From positions 1-64,000 of the forward strand of contig NZ_AKWZ02000011.1 of the NCBI RefSeq assembly GCF_000306235.2: a stretch of DNA of 64,000 nucleotides, in the 5' to 3' direction. Under the pieces are notes generated by a model. That model searched no databases, was not told the origin of the DNA, and was given only the letters and a program-made list of their open reading frames with translations. Position numbers and translations under genes: made by a program. Shown one piece after another: positions 22,416 to 31,551 of this stretch (positions within the stretch are counted from its first letter, which is position 1; each line of letters starts with the position of its first letter). The stretch comes from Leptospira fainei serovar Hurstbridge str. BUT 6. Lineage in GTDB: Bacteria > Spirochaetota > Leptospiria > Leptospirales > Leptospiraceae.

Positions 22416-22447
22416 TCCGGAGAGCAAAATACTGTTTGCCCTCCGGA
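22416..22447. terminator. Hairpin between convergent genes
   Basis: TCCGGAG-A-GCAAA, loop ATACTG, TTTGC-C-CTCCGGA: a 12-bp stem with one mismatch. No strong T-run follows. It lies between the genes ending at 22325 (+) and 22486 (-). Confidence 0.5.
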
Positions 22448-22485
22448 TCGGTAATCTATCGTCGTTTTGCGAATTTGCAAAACAC

Positions 22486-22887
22486 TTATTTATTACAGAA
22501 TTGTGGTGGGTTGTTTTGCGGATTTCTAACTCTCGAATAACAATTAGTGCTGCCTTGTGAAGTTACGCCTAAAAGATTCCATTGAGTAACAGGATATTCT
22601 GCAGTGGAAGCGGGGCCTTTTTGCCAATCGATTCGATATATTCCTTTATTTTTTGTTCTGATTAATATTCCTTTGGTAACAGATTGTTGCGAGCATGAGA
22701 TCACGTTATTATTCTTTATAATTATCCAAGCAGTTGGAGAAGGGCTAGGATCCTGTTCGCAACCGGAGGTTAACACCCAGTTTCCGTTCAAAAGAGTTTG
22801 ATTTTCCTCTGCTTGCGTCTTTTTGTCTTCGCCATTAATGGCGGAGGCCAAAACAGTCATCAATATAAATAGCGCGATTCTTATCAT
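22486..22887 (-). CDS. Unknown secreted protein
   Basis: A 133-residue protein with an N-terminal signal peptide (MIRIALFILMTVLASAING, likely cleaved after Ala-Ser-Ala). The mature part is polar and has four cysteines (GCEQD, VISCSQQ, NCYSR, FCNK), suggesting two disulphides in the periplasm or outside. I recognise no family. It is monocistronic on the reverse strand with AAAGGAAAGACG upstream. Confidence 0.7.
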   Translation of the reverse strand: MIRIALFILMTVLASAINGEDKKTQAEENQTLLNGNWVLTSGCEQDPSPSPTAWIIIKNNNVISCSQQSVTKGILIRTKNKGIYRIDWQKGPASTAEYPVTQWNLLGVTSQGSTNCYSRVRNPQNNPPQFCNK

Positions 22888-23162
22888 GGGGTCGTCTTTC
22901 CTTTATAGAAATAAAATGTTTCTAAAATTTACTAAATATGCGAATAAATAGTATATTAAAATATAGTCAAATTATTTTTATTCTTTTAAATTCGTTTTGC
23001 TCCCTCGTGAAAAGCATTTCTTCCTAATATAATAAAACTCTACTTCCTCCAGGCGGGCCAGCCTCATCTTAGTTCGCGCTTGACTATATTTCTTGTATGA
23101 TGGAATGTCGATTATCCATGTCCGTTATACGTTATTTTACGACGATAGATAACTAAGCGTTT

Positions 23163-23783
23163 ATGAACTCGATTTCGCTTCAGATGGGCAAGGTAGGACC
23201 TGCACTATTTGTCATCGTGTTCACCGTTAGTGGATGGGTCCGCCCGGATTATTCAACCGTTCGTATGCCTGTGAGTGCGCTCTCGCTTGGCCCGCTTGGT
23301 TGGATACAAATCTTGAATTTTGTGATTGTTGGAATTAGTTTCGTAGTTTTCTCTTTCGCTCTTCTTCCTGTCGCAAAGGGGCGTAGCTGGTCTCGAATTC
23401 TGCCGGTACTTCTATTTCTCATCGGATGCTCTCTCGCTTTCTCCGGCCTATTTACCATGGACGCACCTGACATCCCCCGAACTTCTTGGACATTCCACGG
23501 GTGGATGCATCAGATTCTTGGCGCAACGGTTTTTCTACTCTTTCCTACCTGCTGTTTCGTCTCCTCATGGACGGTACGACATTCCCGCTTTCGCCGGTGG
23601 AGTTTTGTCGTAGGATGTTTCATCGTTGTTTCCATTTTTGCCATGAAGGTCGCGCAATTGCAAGGACCCGAGGCTTTTCTTTTCTCTCATTTTGGAATTC
23701 TTCAACGTGTAGCTATCGTGTCCTACATGTTTTGGGTGATCACTCTTGCCTTTATGACTGAAAGAGCTTCAAAGAATCTCTGA
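23163..23783 (+). CDS. DUF998-family membrane protein
   Basis: A 206-residue integral membrane protein with six likely helices (starting about residues 13, 44, 74, 107, 136 and 174). RPDYSTVRMPVSALSLGPLG and WIQILNFVIVGISFVVFSFA are the DUF998 signature, together with GCSLAFSGLFTMD and HGWMHQILGATVFL. The role is unknown. Stands alone. Confidence 0.88.
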   Translation: MNSISLQMGKVGPALFVIVFTVSGWVRPDYSTVRMPVSALSLGPLGWIQILNFVIVGISFVVFSFALLPVAKGRSWSRILPVLLFLIGCSLAFSGLFTMDAPDIPRTSWTFHGWMHQILGATVFLLFPTCCFVSSWTVRHSRFRRWSFVVGCFIVVSIFAMKVAQLQGPEAFLFSHFGILQRVAIVSYMFWVITLAFMTERASKNL

Positions 23784-23851
23784 TCTTTCATTCGCGAATC
23801 TTATTTTGCGAATGACAAGGAATTCGTGAATAAATTACTCTATTAGTTATT

Positions 23852-24490
23852 ATGGATGCAAGTTTTTGGCATCAAAAGTGGGGAAAAAACGATATCGCTT
23901 TCCACGGAAGCGAGACTAACCCGCTGTTGGTCAAATATTTCAAAATGCTATCTTTAGCGAAAGGCAGTAGAGTCTTTTTACCCTTATGCGGCAAAACTCT
24001 CGACATTTCTTGGCTGCTTTCAAACGGCTATCGGGTCGCCGGAGCCGAATTGAGCAAAATAGCCATTGAGCAATTATTTCAGGAACTTGGCGTCGAGCCG
24101 AAAATATCGAGCGTGGGGGAACTTGATCGCTATAGCGCAAATAATATCGATATCTTTGTCGGAGATATATTTAATTTATCTAATAAACTTCTCGGATCAG
24201 TCGATGCAATTTACGATAGGGCGGCATTAGTAGCCTTGCCCGAGGAAATGCGCAATCGATACACAACTCACTTAGTCGAGATTACGGATAAAGCGCAGCA
24301 ATTATTAATTTGCTACGAATACGATCAAAGCTTATCGAATGGTCCTCCGTTCTCGATCAGTAACGAGGAAGTTAACAGGCACTATAAAAAGTATTATCAC
24401 TTAAATTTCATCGGAAGTGAAAACGTAATCGGTGGATTGAAGGGACAATGTCCGGCAAAAGAGAATGTCTGGCTGCTACAGCATAACTAG
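23852..24490 (+). CDS. tpm: Thiopurine S-methyltransferase family protein
   Basis: A 212-residue SAM-dependent methyltransferase of the TPMT type. The N-terminal FWHQKWGKNDIAFHGSETNP, SRVFLPLCGKTLDISWLLSN (motif I, about residue 41), GYRVAGAELSKIAIEQLFQE, IDIFVGDIFNLSNKLLGSVD and AIYDRAALVALPEEMRNRYT are all diagnostic. Bacterial members methylate thiopurines or oxyanions of selenium and tellurium; the physiological substrate here is unknown. It is monocistronic, with AT-rich flanks. Confidence 0.93.
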   Translation: MDASFWHQKWGKNDIAFHGSETNPLLVKYFKMLSLAKGSRVFLPLCGKTLDISWLLSNGYRVAGAELSKIAIEQLFQELGVEPKISSVGELDRYSANNIDIFVGDIFNLSNKLLGSVDAIYDRAALVALPEEMRNRYTTHLVEITDKAQQLLICYEYDQSLSNGPPFSISNEEVNRHYKKYYHLNFIGSENVIGGLKGQCPAKENVWLLQHN

Positions 24491-24581
24491 TCCGCGCCGA
24501 TTCAAGAACTGCGTTTATAGTAAAAGACATTGAAATACTCTTCGGAACAGTGCTTACCGTAACCTACTTCTTTGATTCGTT

Positions 24582-25118
24582 ATGTTCAAAATATTATCTA
24601 ATTCGAAAGCGTATTCTTGGCAAGTATCCGAGTCGGAGAAAATTCGATCTTTTGCCTGCGATGCATATATGAGTGAACCCGATGACGTTTTATTTCGGGG
24701 AATAGATATAAATGCCTCACCCGAACGCGTCTTCCCGTGGCTTTGCCAATTGAGAGTAGCTCCTTATAGTTATGATTGGATTGATAACAAAGGAAAACGC
24801 AGTCCAAGAACTTTGGATCCTGAATTGCAAAAATTGAGTATAGGGCAGAAGTTCATAATATTTAAGTTGGCAAGCTTCAAAAAGAACGAACACATAACGT
24901 TGATTACTTATACCCGCAAAGTCGAAAATTTCTTTGGTAAAATCGCTATGACTTATTTGGTGCAAGAAATTTCTACGGGTTCTTCCAGATTATTGGTAAA
25001 GATGTTAGTGAAGCGTTCAGGCCGCAAACTGCTCGCGGCCTTGCTTCCTTGGGGTGATTGGGTTATGATGCGCAAACAGCTTCTTACTCTAAAAGAGTTG
25101 TCGGAAACATTCGTCTAA
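24582..25118 (+). CDS. SRPBCC-fold (polyketide-cyclase-like) protein
   Basis: A 178-residue protein. LFRGIDINASPERVFPWLCQ (about residues 38-57) and LRVAPYSYDWIDNKGKRSPR (about 58) are typical of the polyketide_cyc2-like group, with the core ended by LLPWGDWVMMRKQLLTLKEL. No charged catalytic set is obvious, so it is probably a ligand-binding protein. Monocistronic. Confidence 0.75.
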   Translation: MFKILSNSKAYSWQVSESEKIRSFACDAYMSEPDDVLFRGIDINASPERVFPWLCQLRVAPYSYDWIDNKGKRSPRTLDPELQKLSIGQKFIIFKLASFKKNEHITLITYTRKVENFFGKIAMTYLVQEISTGSSRLLVKMLVKRSGRKLLAALLPWGDWVMMRKQLLTLKELSETFV

Positions 25119-25379
25119 ACACCCTTTATATCGCTTAGCTATGCGAATGTCGACGGTCGATGAAAGAGATTATGCACTTTAGCTATCAACATAAGTCGAT
25201 TCGGCTGCATAGATTCATTTATTAATTCTTACTAATGTATTGACCAGGCGGATCGCCCTGTAGCATATTTGCTATAAATTGATTGAAAAGGACAAAACCA
25301 AGCGCGGATATTTTACTGGTGCTCGTAATACTTGCCTGAAAGCGCACGGCTCCTCCGTCGAAACCGTGCATTGAAAAGG

Positions 25380-25850
25380 TCAATTCAAATCATCAATCTT
25401 AATATCATCGGGTGCGGGTCTGCCGCTACCGATTTCAACGAGACTTTTCAAGCTGAGCAGGAAGGTCGCCCATTTCATGCTGCAGTGTGCGGTGAAGTCG
25501 CTTTCATTCTTCCAATCCTGATGTCGAAAGTGAACGAGAGTCATGGCAGCTCCGTCCGGTGCGGTACCTGCGATCAATTTAAAATCTATATGGGAACCGA
25601 TCCAGTCTTCGGGTCCCGAGGTGCATTCCCAGAGGACACGTTGAGGAGCGAGTTCTTGGACTTTCATCTCCATATTGGCTTTATGCCCGAAGTCGAAACG
25701 AATCGATTCGCCGACAGCGGAAGCCCCGCCCGAAAACATTCCATCGACCTGCTTTGTCCACCAGCCTGCAAGGCCCGTTTTTGTCGTCAGCGCCTGGATG
25801 ACATCCGAGGCCCCGGCGCGAATTCCTATCTTGTGATATATCCCGTTCAT
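25380..25850 (-). CDS. SRPBCC (AHSA1-like) protein, third gene of the ArsR operon
   Basis: A 156-residue protein. The opening GIYHKIGIRAGASDVIQALT is followed by TKTGLAGWWTKQVDGMFSGG (about residue 24), IRFDFGHKANMEMKVQELAP, RVLWECTSGPEDWIGSHIDF and WATFLLSLKSLVEIGSG. This is the AHSA1/CalC-type SRPBCC fold. It is separated by 55 bp from the SRPBCC gene upstream, probably in one operon with it and the ArsR regulator at 26342. AGGAGAAGAAT precedes the start. Confidence 0.88.
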   Translation of the reverse strand: MNGIYHKIGIRAGASDVIQALTTKTGLAGWWTKQVDGMFSGGASAVGESIRFDFGHKANMEMKVQELAPQRVLWECTSGPEDWIGSHIDFKLIAGTAPDGAAMTLVHFRHQDWKNESDFTAHCSMKWATFLLSLKSLVEIGSGRPAPDDIKIDDLN

Positions 25851-25905
25851 ATTCTTCTCCTTTCTTATTCGTGGATTTTTTCGGCCTTGCCGATAAAAAC
25901 GTTAT

Positions 25906-26379
25906 TTACTCTTCCTGCCCTTGCCATTTTTCCAGGCCGGATAGAATATTCGTCCAACCATGCTGATGCATTTTAATTTCAACGTCGTTTGCCAAACGTT
26001 CGTGAATCAATGTGACTAACGTCTGCGGTTTTCCGATCTTGCCTGTCCGATTCTTATCCGCAACCGTAGGCAATGCCGTAAAAGTAATCGTGACCAAGGT
26101 ATCTCGTTCACCGGTGGCATGAGATCGCCATGTGAAGACAAGCTTTGTTGGCTCTTCGATGACAAGGTATTCGCCCACATGCGGTAGTACTTTTCCATCG
26201 AGAAGCATATCGATATGAAAGCGGCCGCCTGGACGCGGATCGATGCTCACAGATCCAAGGCCGATGGGATCTCCCGATAGGAACCACCGCGAAAATTCTT
26301 CGGCTTTCAGCCACGCTTGAAATAGTCGCGTCGGTTCTGCGTTAATTTTTTTTTCTATTTTTAGGACCTGTTCGGTCAT
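25906..26379 (-). CDS. SRPBCC (AHSA1-like) protein, second gene of the ArsR operon
   Basis: A 157-residue AHSA1-type protein. VLKIEKKINAEPTRLFQAWL, EEFSRWFLSGDPIGLGSVSI, DPRPGGRFHIDMLLDGKVLP, VGEYLVIEEPTKLVFTWRSH and MHQHGWTNILSGLEKW are the expected blocks. The ATG at 26379 is chosen over a reading that starts 52 codons earlier, because it opens the domain and has GGAGCAAAAC upstream. It overlaps the arsR-like gene by 38 bp. Confidence 0.9.
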   Translation of the reverse strand: MTEQVLKIEKKINAEPTRLFQAWLKAEEFSRWFLSGDPIGLGSVSIDPRPGGRFHIDMLLDGKVLPHVGEYLVIEEPTKLVFTWRSHATGERDTLVTITFTALPTVADKNRTGKIGKPQTLVTLIHERLANDVEIKMHQHGWTNILSGLEKWQGQEE

Positions 26380-26722
26380 TGTTTTGCTCCTCCATAAAGG
26401 TTTCGAGTTTGTCGAGTTTATTAGTCCAAAATTCCTGATGATAGGTGAGCCAGGCAGAAGCCTCGGAAAGAGAATGATTTTGCAGTTCGAGCCGGAAACT
26501 GCGCCCGTCCTCCGGAGCGCGTACCTTTCGCACAAGACCGGCTGCGGTTAGAACATCTATATGTTTGGCAACCCCCGCAAAGGACATAGAAAAGGGCTGC
26601 GCTAATTCTGAGATGGTGAGCGAGCCTTTCCGCAAACGTGCCAACATTTGTCGTCTCGAGTGATCGGCAAGCGCCGCAAATACTCGATCCAATTTTTGCT
26701 CCTTTTTGTATAATTCAACCAT
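26342..26722 (-). CDS. ArsR-family transcriptional repressor
   Basis: A 126-residue winged-helix repressor. RVFAALADHSRRQMLARLRK, SLTISELAQPFSMSFAGVAK and HIDVLTAAGLVRKVRAPEDG are the family core; WLTYHQEFWTNKLDKLETFM is the dimer helix of the AHSA1-linked group. No CxC metal site. The start codon lies inside a palindrome (26714-26731), so binding would block both transcription and initiation. First gene of a three-gene operon. Confidence 0.92.
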   Translation of the reverse strand: MVELYKKEQKLDRVFAALADHSRRQMLARLRKGSLTISELAQPFSMSFAGVAKHIDVLTAAGLVRKVRAPEDGRSFRLELQNHSLSEASAWLTYHQEFWTNKLDKLETFMEEQNNDRTGPKNRKKN

Positions 26723-26778
26723 TTGGTTGAATATATGCCGAACTTTTCATTCGTCAAGTATTAAACCATTTTGTTGAA
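26714..26778 (-). promoter_or_regulatory. Two related palindromes at an ArsR start codon
   Basis: TTCAACCA-TT-TGGTTGAA (26714-26731) overlaps the start codon. A second, imperfect copy, TTAAACCA-TT-TTGTTGAA, lies at 26761-26778. Their starts are 47 bp apart. Likely operators for autorepression. Confidence 0.65.
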
Positions 26779-26936
26779 TAAATTTGAAGACGATTTCCCT
26801 ATTTAATGTATGATGAGGATCGCATATTATACGAGATGGAGGCATAATTATAACGCTATACGCGCCAATTTAGTCTGTTGCGATTTCCTAAATCTTTTGT
26901 AGACTTCAATTATTCTGCCGGGTATATATTTCACCC

Positions 26937-27326
26937 GTGGAATTAAATGAAAAACTGCTGTATCACCAGATTCATCCGTTGAAATTATGCGTTGATTTTA
27001 GTACGGGTCTTTATACGACTTATTTGGCCTGGCATCATAATCTTTCTTGGTTTCTAATTCTATTTCTTATTCCGTCTATTTTGATCACTATTTTGCTGAT
27101 TAAATTTGCGGACCTCGAAAGCCTTAAAAACTCTGCATTCGGAAAATACGTTAAAAAATATATGAGTAAAACGACCCAGGGAATTCGTCTTGCGGGGCAG
27201 ATATTAATGTGGACTGCTGCTTGGTTTCATTTAACGGTATTGATAGGAACCGGATTCGTCGTTATAATTGGGGGCTGGCTTTTCGGTCTATTCATAGAAC
27301 GAAAGAATAAAAGAAAGCTCCGATAA
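26937..27326 (+). CDS. Unknown small membrane protein
   Basis: A 129-residue protein with three likely helices (about residues 28-40, 42-60 and 83-115). The rest, LKNSAFGKYVKKYMSKTTQG, is basic and cytoplasmic. The start is GTG. The family is not recognised. Followed by two hairpins. Confidence 0.65.
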   Translation: MELNEKLLYHQIHPLKLCVDFSTGLYTTYLAWHHNLSWFLILFLIPSILITILLIKFADLESLKNSAFGKYVKKYMSKTTQGIRLAGQILMWTAAWFHLTVLIGTGFVVIIGGWLFGLFIERKNKRKLR

Positions 27327-27365
27327 TTTCGGAATGGTATGGTTCGTTTTTGAAATTCCAATAAT

Positions 27366-27438
27366 ATTTTCCAAATTTTATTGGAAAATTAAAACCGGAA
27401 CGGTCCTTTATAACAATTTCGTCTTTATTAGACCGTTC
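27366..27438. terminator. Pair of hairpins between convergent genes
   Basis: ATTTTCCAA (27366-27374) / TTGGAAAAT (27381-27389) with a 6-bp loop, followed by GAACGGTC (27398-27405) / GACCGTTC (27431-27438). The first has T- and A-rich flanks and may end transcription in both directions. Confidence 0.5.
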
Positions 27439-27473
27439 GTATTAAGCGTTAATTTTCCTTTCTTTCGTTCCAA

Positions 27474-27848
27474 TCATTCTTCAATAATTGCAAAATAATT
27501 TCCCTCCGAATCTGCAAAATTAAAGACTTTCTTCCCGTTCGGAAAATTCACTTTATCACCGACCGTAATTCCTCTTTCTTTTAATTTTAGATATAACCCT
27601 TCGATATCGCTTGACGTTAAAAGAATTGATGGTGTGCCAAGATTCATATCAGGATTAGCGGCAGCGACGACTGCTTTGTTCTGCAGAACTAGTTTCGTTG
27701 AATTTTGACGGCTATCGGATAAAATAATGGCAAAGGATTTTCCGTAGTCTTCTCTTCCCTCAACATTAAATCCGAAGTTATTAACCCAAAAAGCTGCAAT
27801 TGCATCCTGGTCGTTTACGTAGAGCATAATTTGATTTAATTTATTCAT
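27474..27848 (-). CDS. VOC-family (glyoxalase-like) protein
   Basis: A 124-residue single VOC domain. LNQIMLYVNDQDAIAAFWVN, NFGFNVEGREDYGKSFAIIL, NLGTPSILLTSSDIEGLYLK, LKERGITVGDKVNFPNGKKV and FNFADSEGNYFAIIEE follow the usual order; D-x-E-G-N-x-F-A-I is the last metal-ligand block. Substrate unknown. Starts with a good AAGGAATAAAGAAT upstream. Confidence 0.9.
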   Translation of the reverse strand: MNKLNQIMLYVNDQDAIAAFWVNNFGFNVEGREDYGKSFAIILSDSRQNSTKLVLQNKAVVAAANPDMNLGTPSILLTSSDIEGLYLKLKERGITVGDKVNFPNGKKVFNFADSEGNYFAIIEE

Positions 27849-28160
27849 ATTCTTTATTCCTTTTCAGAATTACCGTATTCGCCATATAATCGTTTTTAGA
27901 CAAATTATAATTGTCTGCGTAGAAATATTTTTACATTCCTATGTTGCATATTCTTTGTCGTATCTTTCCATTTTTAATAGTTATATTGAAAACATAGCGA
28001 CGGAAAAAATCGAGACAAAATATAAAAAGTTCCAGACCCTCGGCGACTCTGTTTTTCGGCATGTGAACCGTTTTTGTTAGATGATTTTTGATTTACTATA
28101 TTCAAAGAAATTGTCGAATCATGAATTCCGCTCTTTAATTAAAAAATAGGACGGTTTAAT
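27849..28160. other. Gap between divergent genes
   Basis: No gene or clear repeat seen. AT-rich at both ends, presumably holding the promoters of the two divergent genes. Confidence 0.5.
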
Positions 28161-28577
28161 ATGAATTCGATCATTAGGAACATTTTATCCGTTGCGGCAG
28201 GTATCCTTTTGGGAAGCGCCGTCAACATGGGAATCATTACGATCAGCGCTTACATTATTCCTCCACCGGACGGCGCGGATATGACTACGATGGAAGGACT
28301 AAAGGCTTCTCTGCATCTATTTCAGCCTAAACATTTTATTTTACCGTTTTTAGCGCATGCTATGGGGACATTCATAGGCTCAGCTATAACAGCCGTAATC
28401 TCCGCGAGTCATAAGATTAATTTTGCGTTAGGCGTTGCGACTTTTTTCTTAGTCGGCGGGATTGCCAATGCATTCATGCTGCCTTCGCCTATTTGGTTTA
28501 TCGCTTTGGATTTAGCCTGTGCATATATTCCTATGGGCTATCTTGCTGGGAAATTAGTTACAAGGAAAAGTAGATAG
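28161..28577 (+). CDS. Unknown four-helix membrane protein
   Basis: A 138-residue protein with helices at about residues 4-30, 54-75, 84-104 and 106-130. ISAYIIPPPDGADMTTMEGL and HFILPFLAHAMGTFIGSAIT are recurrent in small membrane proteins of Bacteroidetes and spirochaetes. No function is known to me. Confidence 0.7.
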   Translation: MNSIIRNILSVAAGILLGSAVNMGIITISAYIIPPPDGADMTTMEGLKASLHLFQPKHFILPFLAHAMGTFIGSAITAVISASHKINFALGVATFFLVGGIANAFMLPSPIWFIALDLACAYIPMGYLAGKLVTRKSR

Positions 28578-28605
28578 GAAATCAATTCGTGTTTTCTCAT
28601 GCGAT

Positions 28606-29403
28606 TTACGGTACCAATACGACGTGCAAGACTAAATCGCAAATGAAATGAGATAACATTGCGGATTCTAATCCTCGCGTGGCAAAGAGATAACCGAACG
28701 CGATTCCCGCCAAACCATTTAGCGCGGCGGCTCGAAGAATCACCAATGGTGTCAATGGTAGGATCATCGATGTAGCCGGCAAATGTCCCAGGCCAAAAAT
28801 GATCGCAGTCAGGATATTAGCCGTCCAGAGAACGACCGCTGTCGGCTTGATCTCGGCGGTCTTGCTTAAAAAACGTCCACACCAAACCAAGAAGGACATC
28901 AAGAATAATCGCAATAAGATTTCTTCGTTGATGCTTCCGTAAAAGGAAGCGAATAAACCTTTCCAAGCCGCTGGCTTTGCTACCCCGGTATTAATAAGCG
29001 AAGAGGCCCTGTCTCCTAGTTCGATTTTGAGCGCAGGCTGAAACAGATAGGCATCAAGCATCGCGATTAGCAGGGAAGCGACCACGCCGAGAATACAGCT
29101 AATGGGCACGATCGAAAGAATTTTATTCCTGATAGATTCTCCTTTAAAATAAGCTTCCAGAATCGGTAGATCGAGACCGGTCCGATTTGCGAAATAAAGT
29201 CCTATCGCAATTATTATTCCGAATAACAAAACCTGGGTGATGATCTGGATTGTCGCCAATAGAGGGAGCGGCATTGAAAGTTGAGTTTGTTTCAGCGCAC
29301 CTGATTGAAGCTCGAGAGAGTAGGGAATAATAGAGATCAAGCCAAAAGTCGCAGCTACGAGAAGAATGACAAAAATTTTCCTGTGGAAAGGTTTGACCAT
29401 CAT
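28606..29403 (-). CDS. CPBP-family intramembrane metalloprotease
   Basis: A 265-residue membrane protein with about eight helices. The Abi/CPBP motifs are present: NEEILLRLFLM (EExxxR, about residue 174), FGLGHLP (about 225) and LSHFICDLVLH (about 252). In this family the two glutamates and the histidines form the active site; the members are CAAX prenyl-protease-like and some give immunity to bacteriocins. The start at 29403 (MMVKPFHRK) is chosen over one 17 codons earlier, because AGGAACC lies at the right distance. Confidence 0.85.
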   Translation of the reverse strand: MMVKPFHRKIFVILLVAATFGLISIIPYSLELQSGALKQTQLSMPLPLLATIQIITQVLLFGIIIAIGLYFANRTGLDLPILEAYFKGESIRNKILSIVPISCILGVVASLLIAMLDAYLFQPALKIELGDRASSLINTGVAKPAAWKGLFASFYGSINEEILLRLFLMSFLVWCGRFLSKTAEIKPTAVVLWTANILTAIIFGLGHLPATSMILPLTPLVILRAAALNGLAGIAFGYLFATRGLESAMLSHFICDLVLHVVLVP

Positions 29404-29625
29404 GATAGGTTCCTGATTCCGGATTTCTTTACATTTTTGAGAAATGCAAAACATTGGGGTAGTTTATTTTCTCTGAGCGCATGATTGATCCGCCAGGTGT
29501 GCAGATTGCCGCGTTCTGTCGAAATGCGAAATAAAGACGTTTGGCGAAGAGTCGTACGGCATATACGAATCCGGAAAATTCTTTACGGCGATTCGGTTTA
29601 TTATTCCAACGATGTAGGAAACCCT

Positions 29626-30087
29626 ATGGAAAGAATTAGAGTAGAAAAATTAACGGATCAGGATGTTGACAAATTCATCGAGCTTATCCGCGTTTTTGAA
29701 ACCGTATTTGAAATGAAAAATTTCAAATTGCCCGACAAAAGTCATCTTCGGCATTTATTGAAGGACGAGAATTTCTTCGTTTTTGTGGCTCTGTTTGAGG
29801 AAAAAGTGATGGGTGGTTTGACGGCTTATACTTTAAATCAATACTATTCTCGATTGCCGTTAGTTTATATTTACGATCTCGCAATCTTGACGGAATTTCA
29901 ACGACAAGGAATTGGAAAATTATTGATTTCAAAGACTACGGACTACTGCAAAGAAATCGGAATGGAAGAAGTTTTTGTTCAAGCGGATTTGGAAGATACT
30001 TACGCGGTCGATTTTTATCGATCGACGGGCGCTATTGCGGAAAATGTAATCCATTTTTATTATCCATTGAACAAGAATGTATCATAA
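29626..30087 (+). CDS. GNAT acetyltransferase, AAC(3)-I-like
   Basis: A 153-residue GNAT protein that resembles AAC(3)-I aminoglycoside N-acetyltransferases. The order of blocks is the same as in those enzymes: a DKSHLRHLLKDENFFVFVAL region, VMGGLTAYTLNQYYSRLPLV, YIYDLAILTEFQRQGIGKLL (motif A, acetyl-CoA binding, about residue 83), MEEVFVQADLEDTYAVDFYR and STGAIAENVIHFYYPLN. Resistance activity is not proved by this. The ATG at 29626 fits the domain start; the longer frame from 29485 has an unrelated N-terminal tail. Confidence 0.8.
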   Translation: MERIRVEKLTDQDVDKFIELIRVFETVFEMKNFKLPDKSHLRHLLKDENFFVFVALFEEKVMGGLTAYTLNQYYSRLPLVYIYDLAILTEFQRQGIGKLLISKTTDYCKEIGMEEVFVQADLEDTYAVDFYRSTGAIAENVIHFYYPLNKNVS

Positions 30088-30344
30088 AGATATAAATTGT
30101 CTTTCCTAATATATATGGCTTTAATTAAAGGACGGCGGATTGAATTGATCTATTCCTAAATTAAGATTTAAAGTTATAGTCGATTTTGATTGTTTAAAAT
30201 TAACGAAAAAGGATAATCCGATTGCCAATTTCGTGCTCGCAAAGGAATTGATACCATATTCTTTGCCTGAGTAGTTTTATCGGTTCGGATTTTTCCGAAA
30301 TCGGAAATATTCTTTAATTACGATCCGAAAAGGAGGCTACGGAA

Positions 30345-30731
30345 ATGCCTACACTTGAAACTTTAGAACGTTTTATCGCACTGGTTGAACAAAATCGGCA
30401 TGATCAAGCGATAGAAGAATTTTATACTGAAAATTCGTCAATGCAGGAAAACCAATCCAAACCGCGCGTCGGAAGGGATCTGCATGTCGCGAATGAGAGG
30501 ATCGTCTTAGCAAGAGCCGAATCGATATCGTCAAAATGCGTTCGTCCTGTTTTTGTGAACGGGGATAAGGTTGTAATTCGCTGGATTTTTGATTTTGAGT
30601 GGAAAGACCAGACAATGACGCATATGGAGGAACTCGCTTATCAACGTTGGGAAGGCGAACGCATTGCAGAAGAGGTTTTCTTTTATGACCCGACGCAGCG
30701 CCAACCGAAAAAAAAGAAAACATCCGACTAA
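30345..30731 (+). CDS. SnoaL/NTF2-like protein
   Basis: A 128-residue protein of the NTF2-like fold. ETLERFIALVEQNRHDQAIE, EFYTENSSMQENQSKPRVGR and DLHVANERIVLARAESISSK are typical of the SnoaL-like group, and WIFDFEWKDQTMTHMEELAY with QRWEGERIAEEVFFYD forms the sheet. The tail is lysine-rich. The function is unknown. AAAAGGAGGCT gives a strong ribosome-binding site. Confidence 0.85.
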   Translation: MPTLETLERFIALVEQNRHDQAIEEFYTENSSMQENQSKPRVGRDLHVANERIVLARAESISSKCVRPVFVNGDKVVIRWIFDFEWKDQTMTHMEELAYQRWEGERIAEEVFFYDPTQRQPKKKKTSD

Positions 30732-30907
30732 TTCGGAACGTTAAGGATAATAGCATAAATGTTCGAACGAGGGCATATCCTGCTCTGTCACAAAATCGTT
30801 AACTCGACCGAAATAAGCCTAATTCTTTGATTTATTATTTCCATTTCCAAGAATTTAACTGTTTTCCAGAATTTGATCTTTGAAATTCTGTAAATAAGGA
30901 TAATAAA

Positions 30908-31090
30908 TTGGCAAAGAATAACTATCTGTTTGAAAAACGTCAGAAAGATATAGCAAAGAAGAAGAAACAGGATGAAAAACGCCAGAAAAAGCTGAATAAG
31001 GCTGCTAATCCCGGTGAAGAAAATGCTGAAAATACGGAAGAAAGCGCGGAAAATCCTGAAATTACCGATAAAAAAACGGACGATATCTGA
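30908..31090 (+). CDS. Small lysine-rich protein
   Basis: A 60-residue protein starting with TTG behind AAGGATAATAAA. The first 30 residues are strongly basic (EKRQKDIAKKKKQDEKRQKK) and the last 30 acidic (EENAENTEESAENPE). Such short bipolar proteins are common in Leptospira and other bacteria, sometimes as nucleic-acid-associated proteins; no function is assigned. Confidence 0.6.
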   Translation: MAKNNYLFEKRQKDIAKKKKQDEKRQKKLNKAANPGEENAENTEESAENPEITDKKTDDI

Positions 31091-31551
31091 TTAATTAACT
31101 TTTTTTAAAAATATTTCATAACGGCGGGATCGAAAAACACTTTTCTTTCTCATGAAGTATTTTCATGAAACTTTAATATTTCCCGCTACTGCATTATATT
31201 GTGATGGTTCGCGTTTAGCCTCGCGGCCGATTTGGCAGCTCTAATTCGGTAAATATCACATATCTTTCTCTTTCTTTCAAACTTTTGATAATGATACCTT
31301 TCGATTTACAAAGGGCCGTTCATTTGCGAATTCCCCCCTTTAATATTTAAAGACCTCGATCTATACGCGGACGAGTTCGCTTATCCATTCAAAAGTACAT
31401 AACCTTATCATAAATACTTTAATTCCTTTATGGTATATCGAAGCTGAGCAGGGCCGTCGAATCGACATTCATGACACTCACAAAAATTACTTGAATTTTT
31501 CATCAATAGACTGACGATGAGCCGGTTTTTAGAGTAGAGGAGCATCGTATT
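31091..31551. other. Gap before a DoxX-like gene
   Basis: No gene seen. One small inverted repeat, CATGAA-GTATT-TTCATG, occurs at about 31151-31167. No eroded gene could be recognised. Confidence 0.5.

Noticed and set aside
25332..25976. 214-residue forward frame
   Set aside because: Runs opposite two clear SRPBCC genes; its composition is that of a reverse complement of coding sequence.
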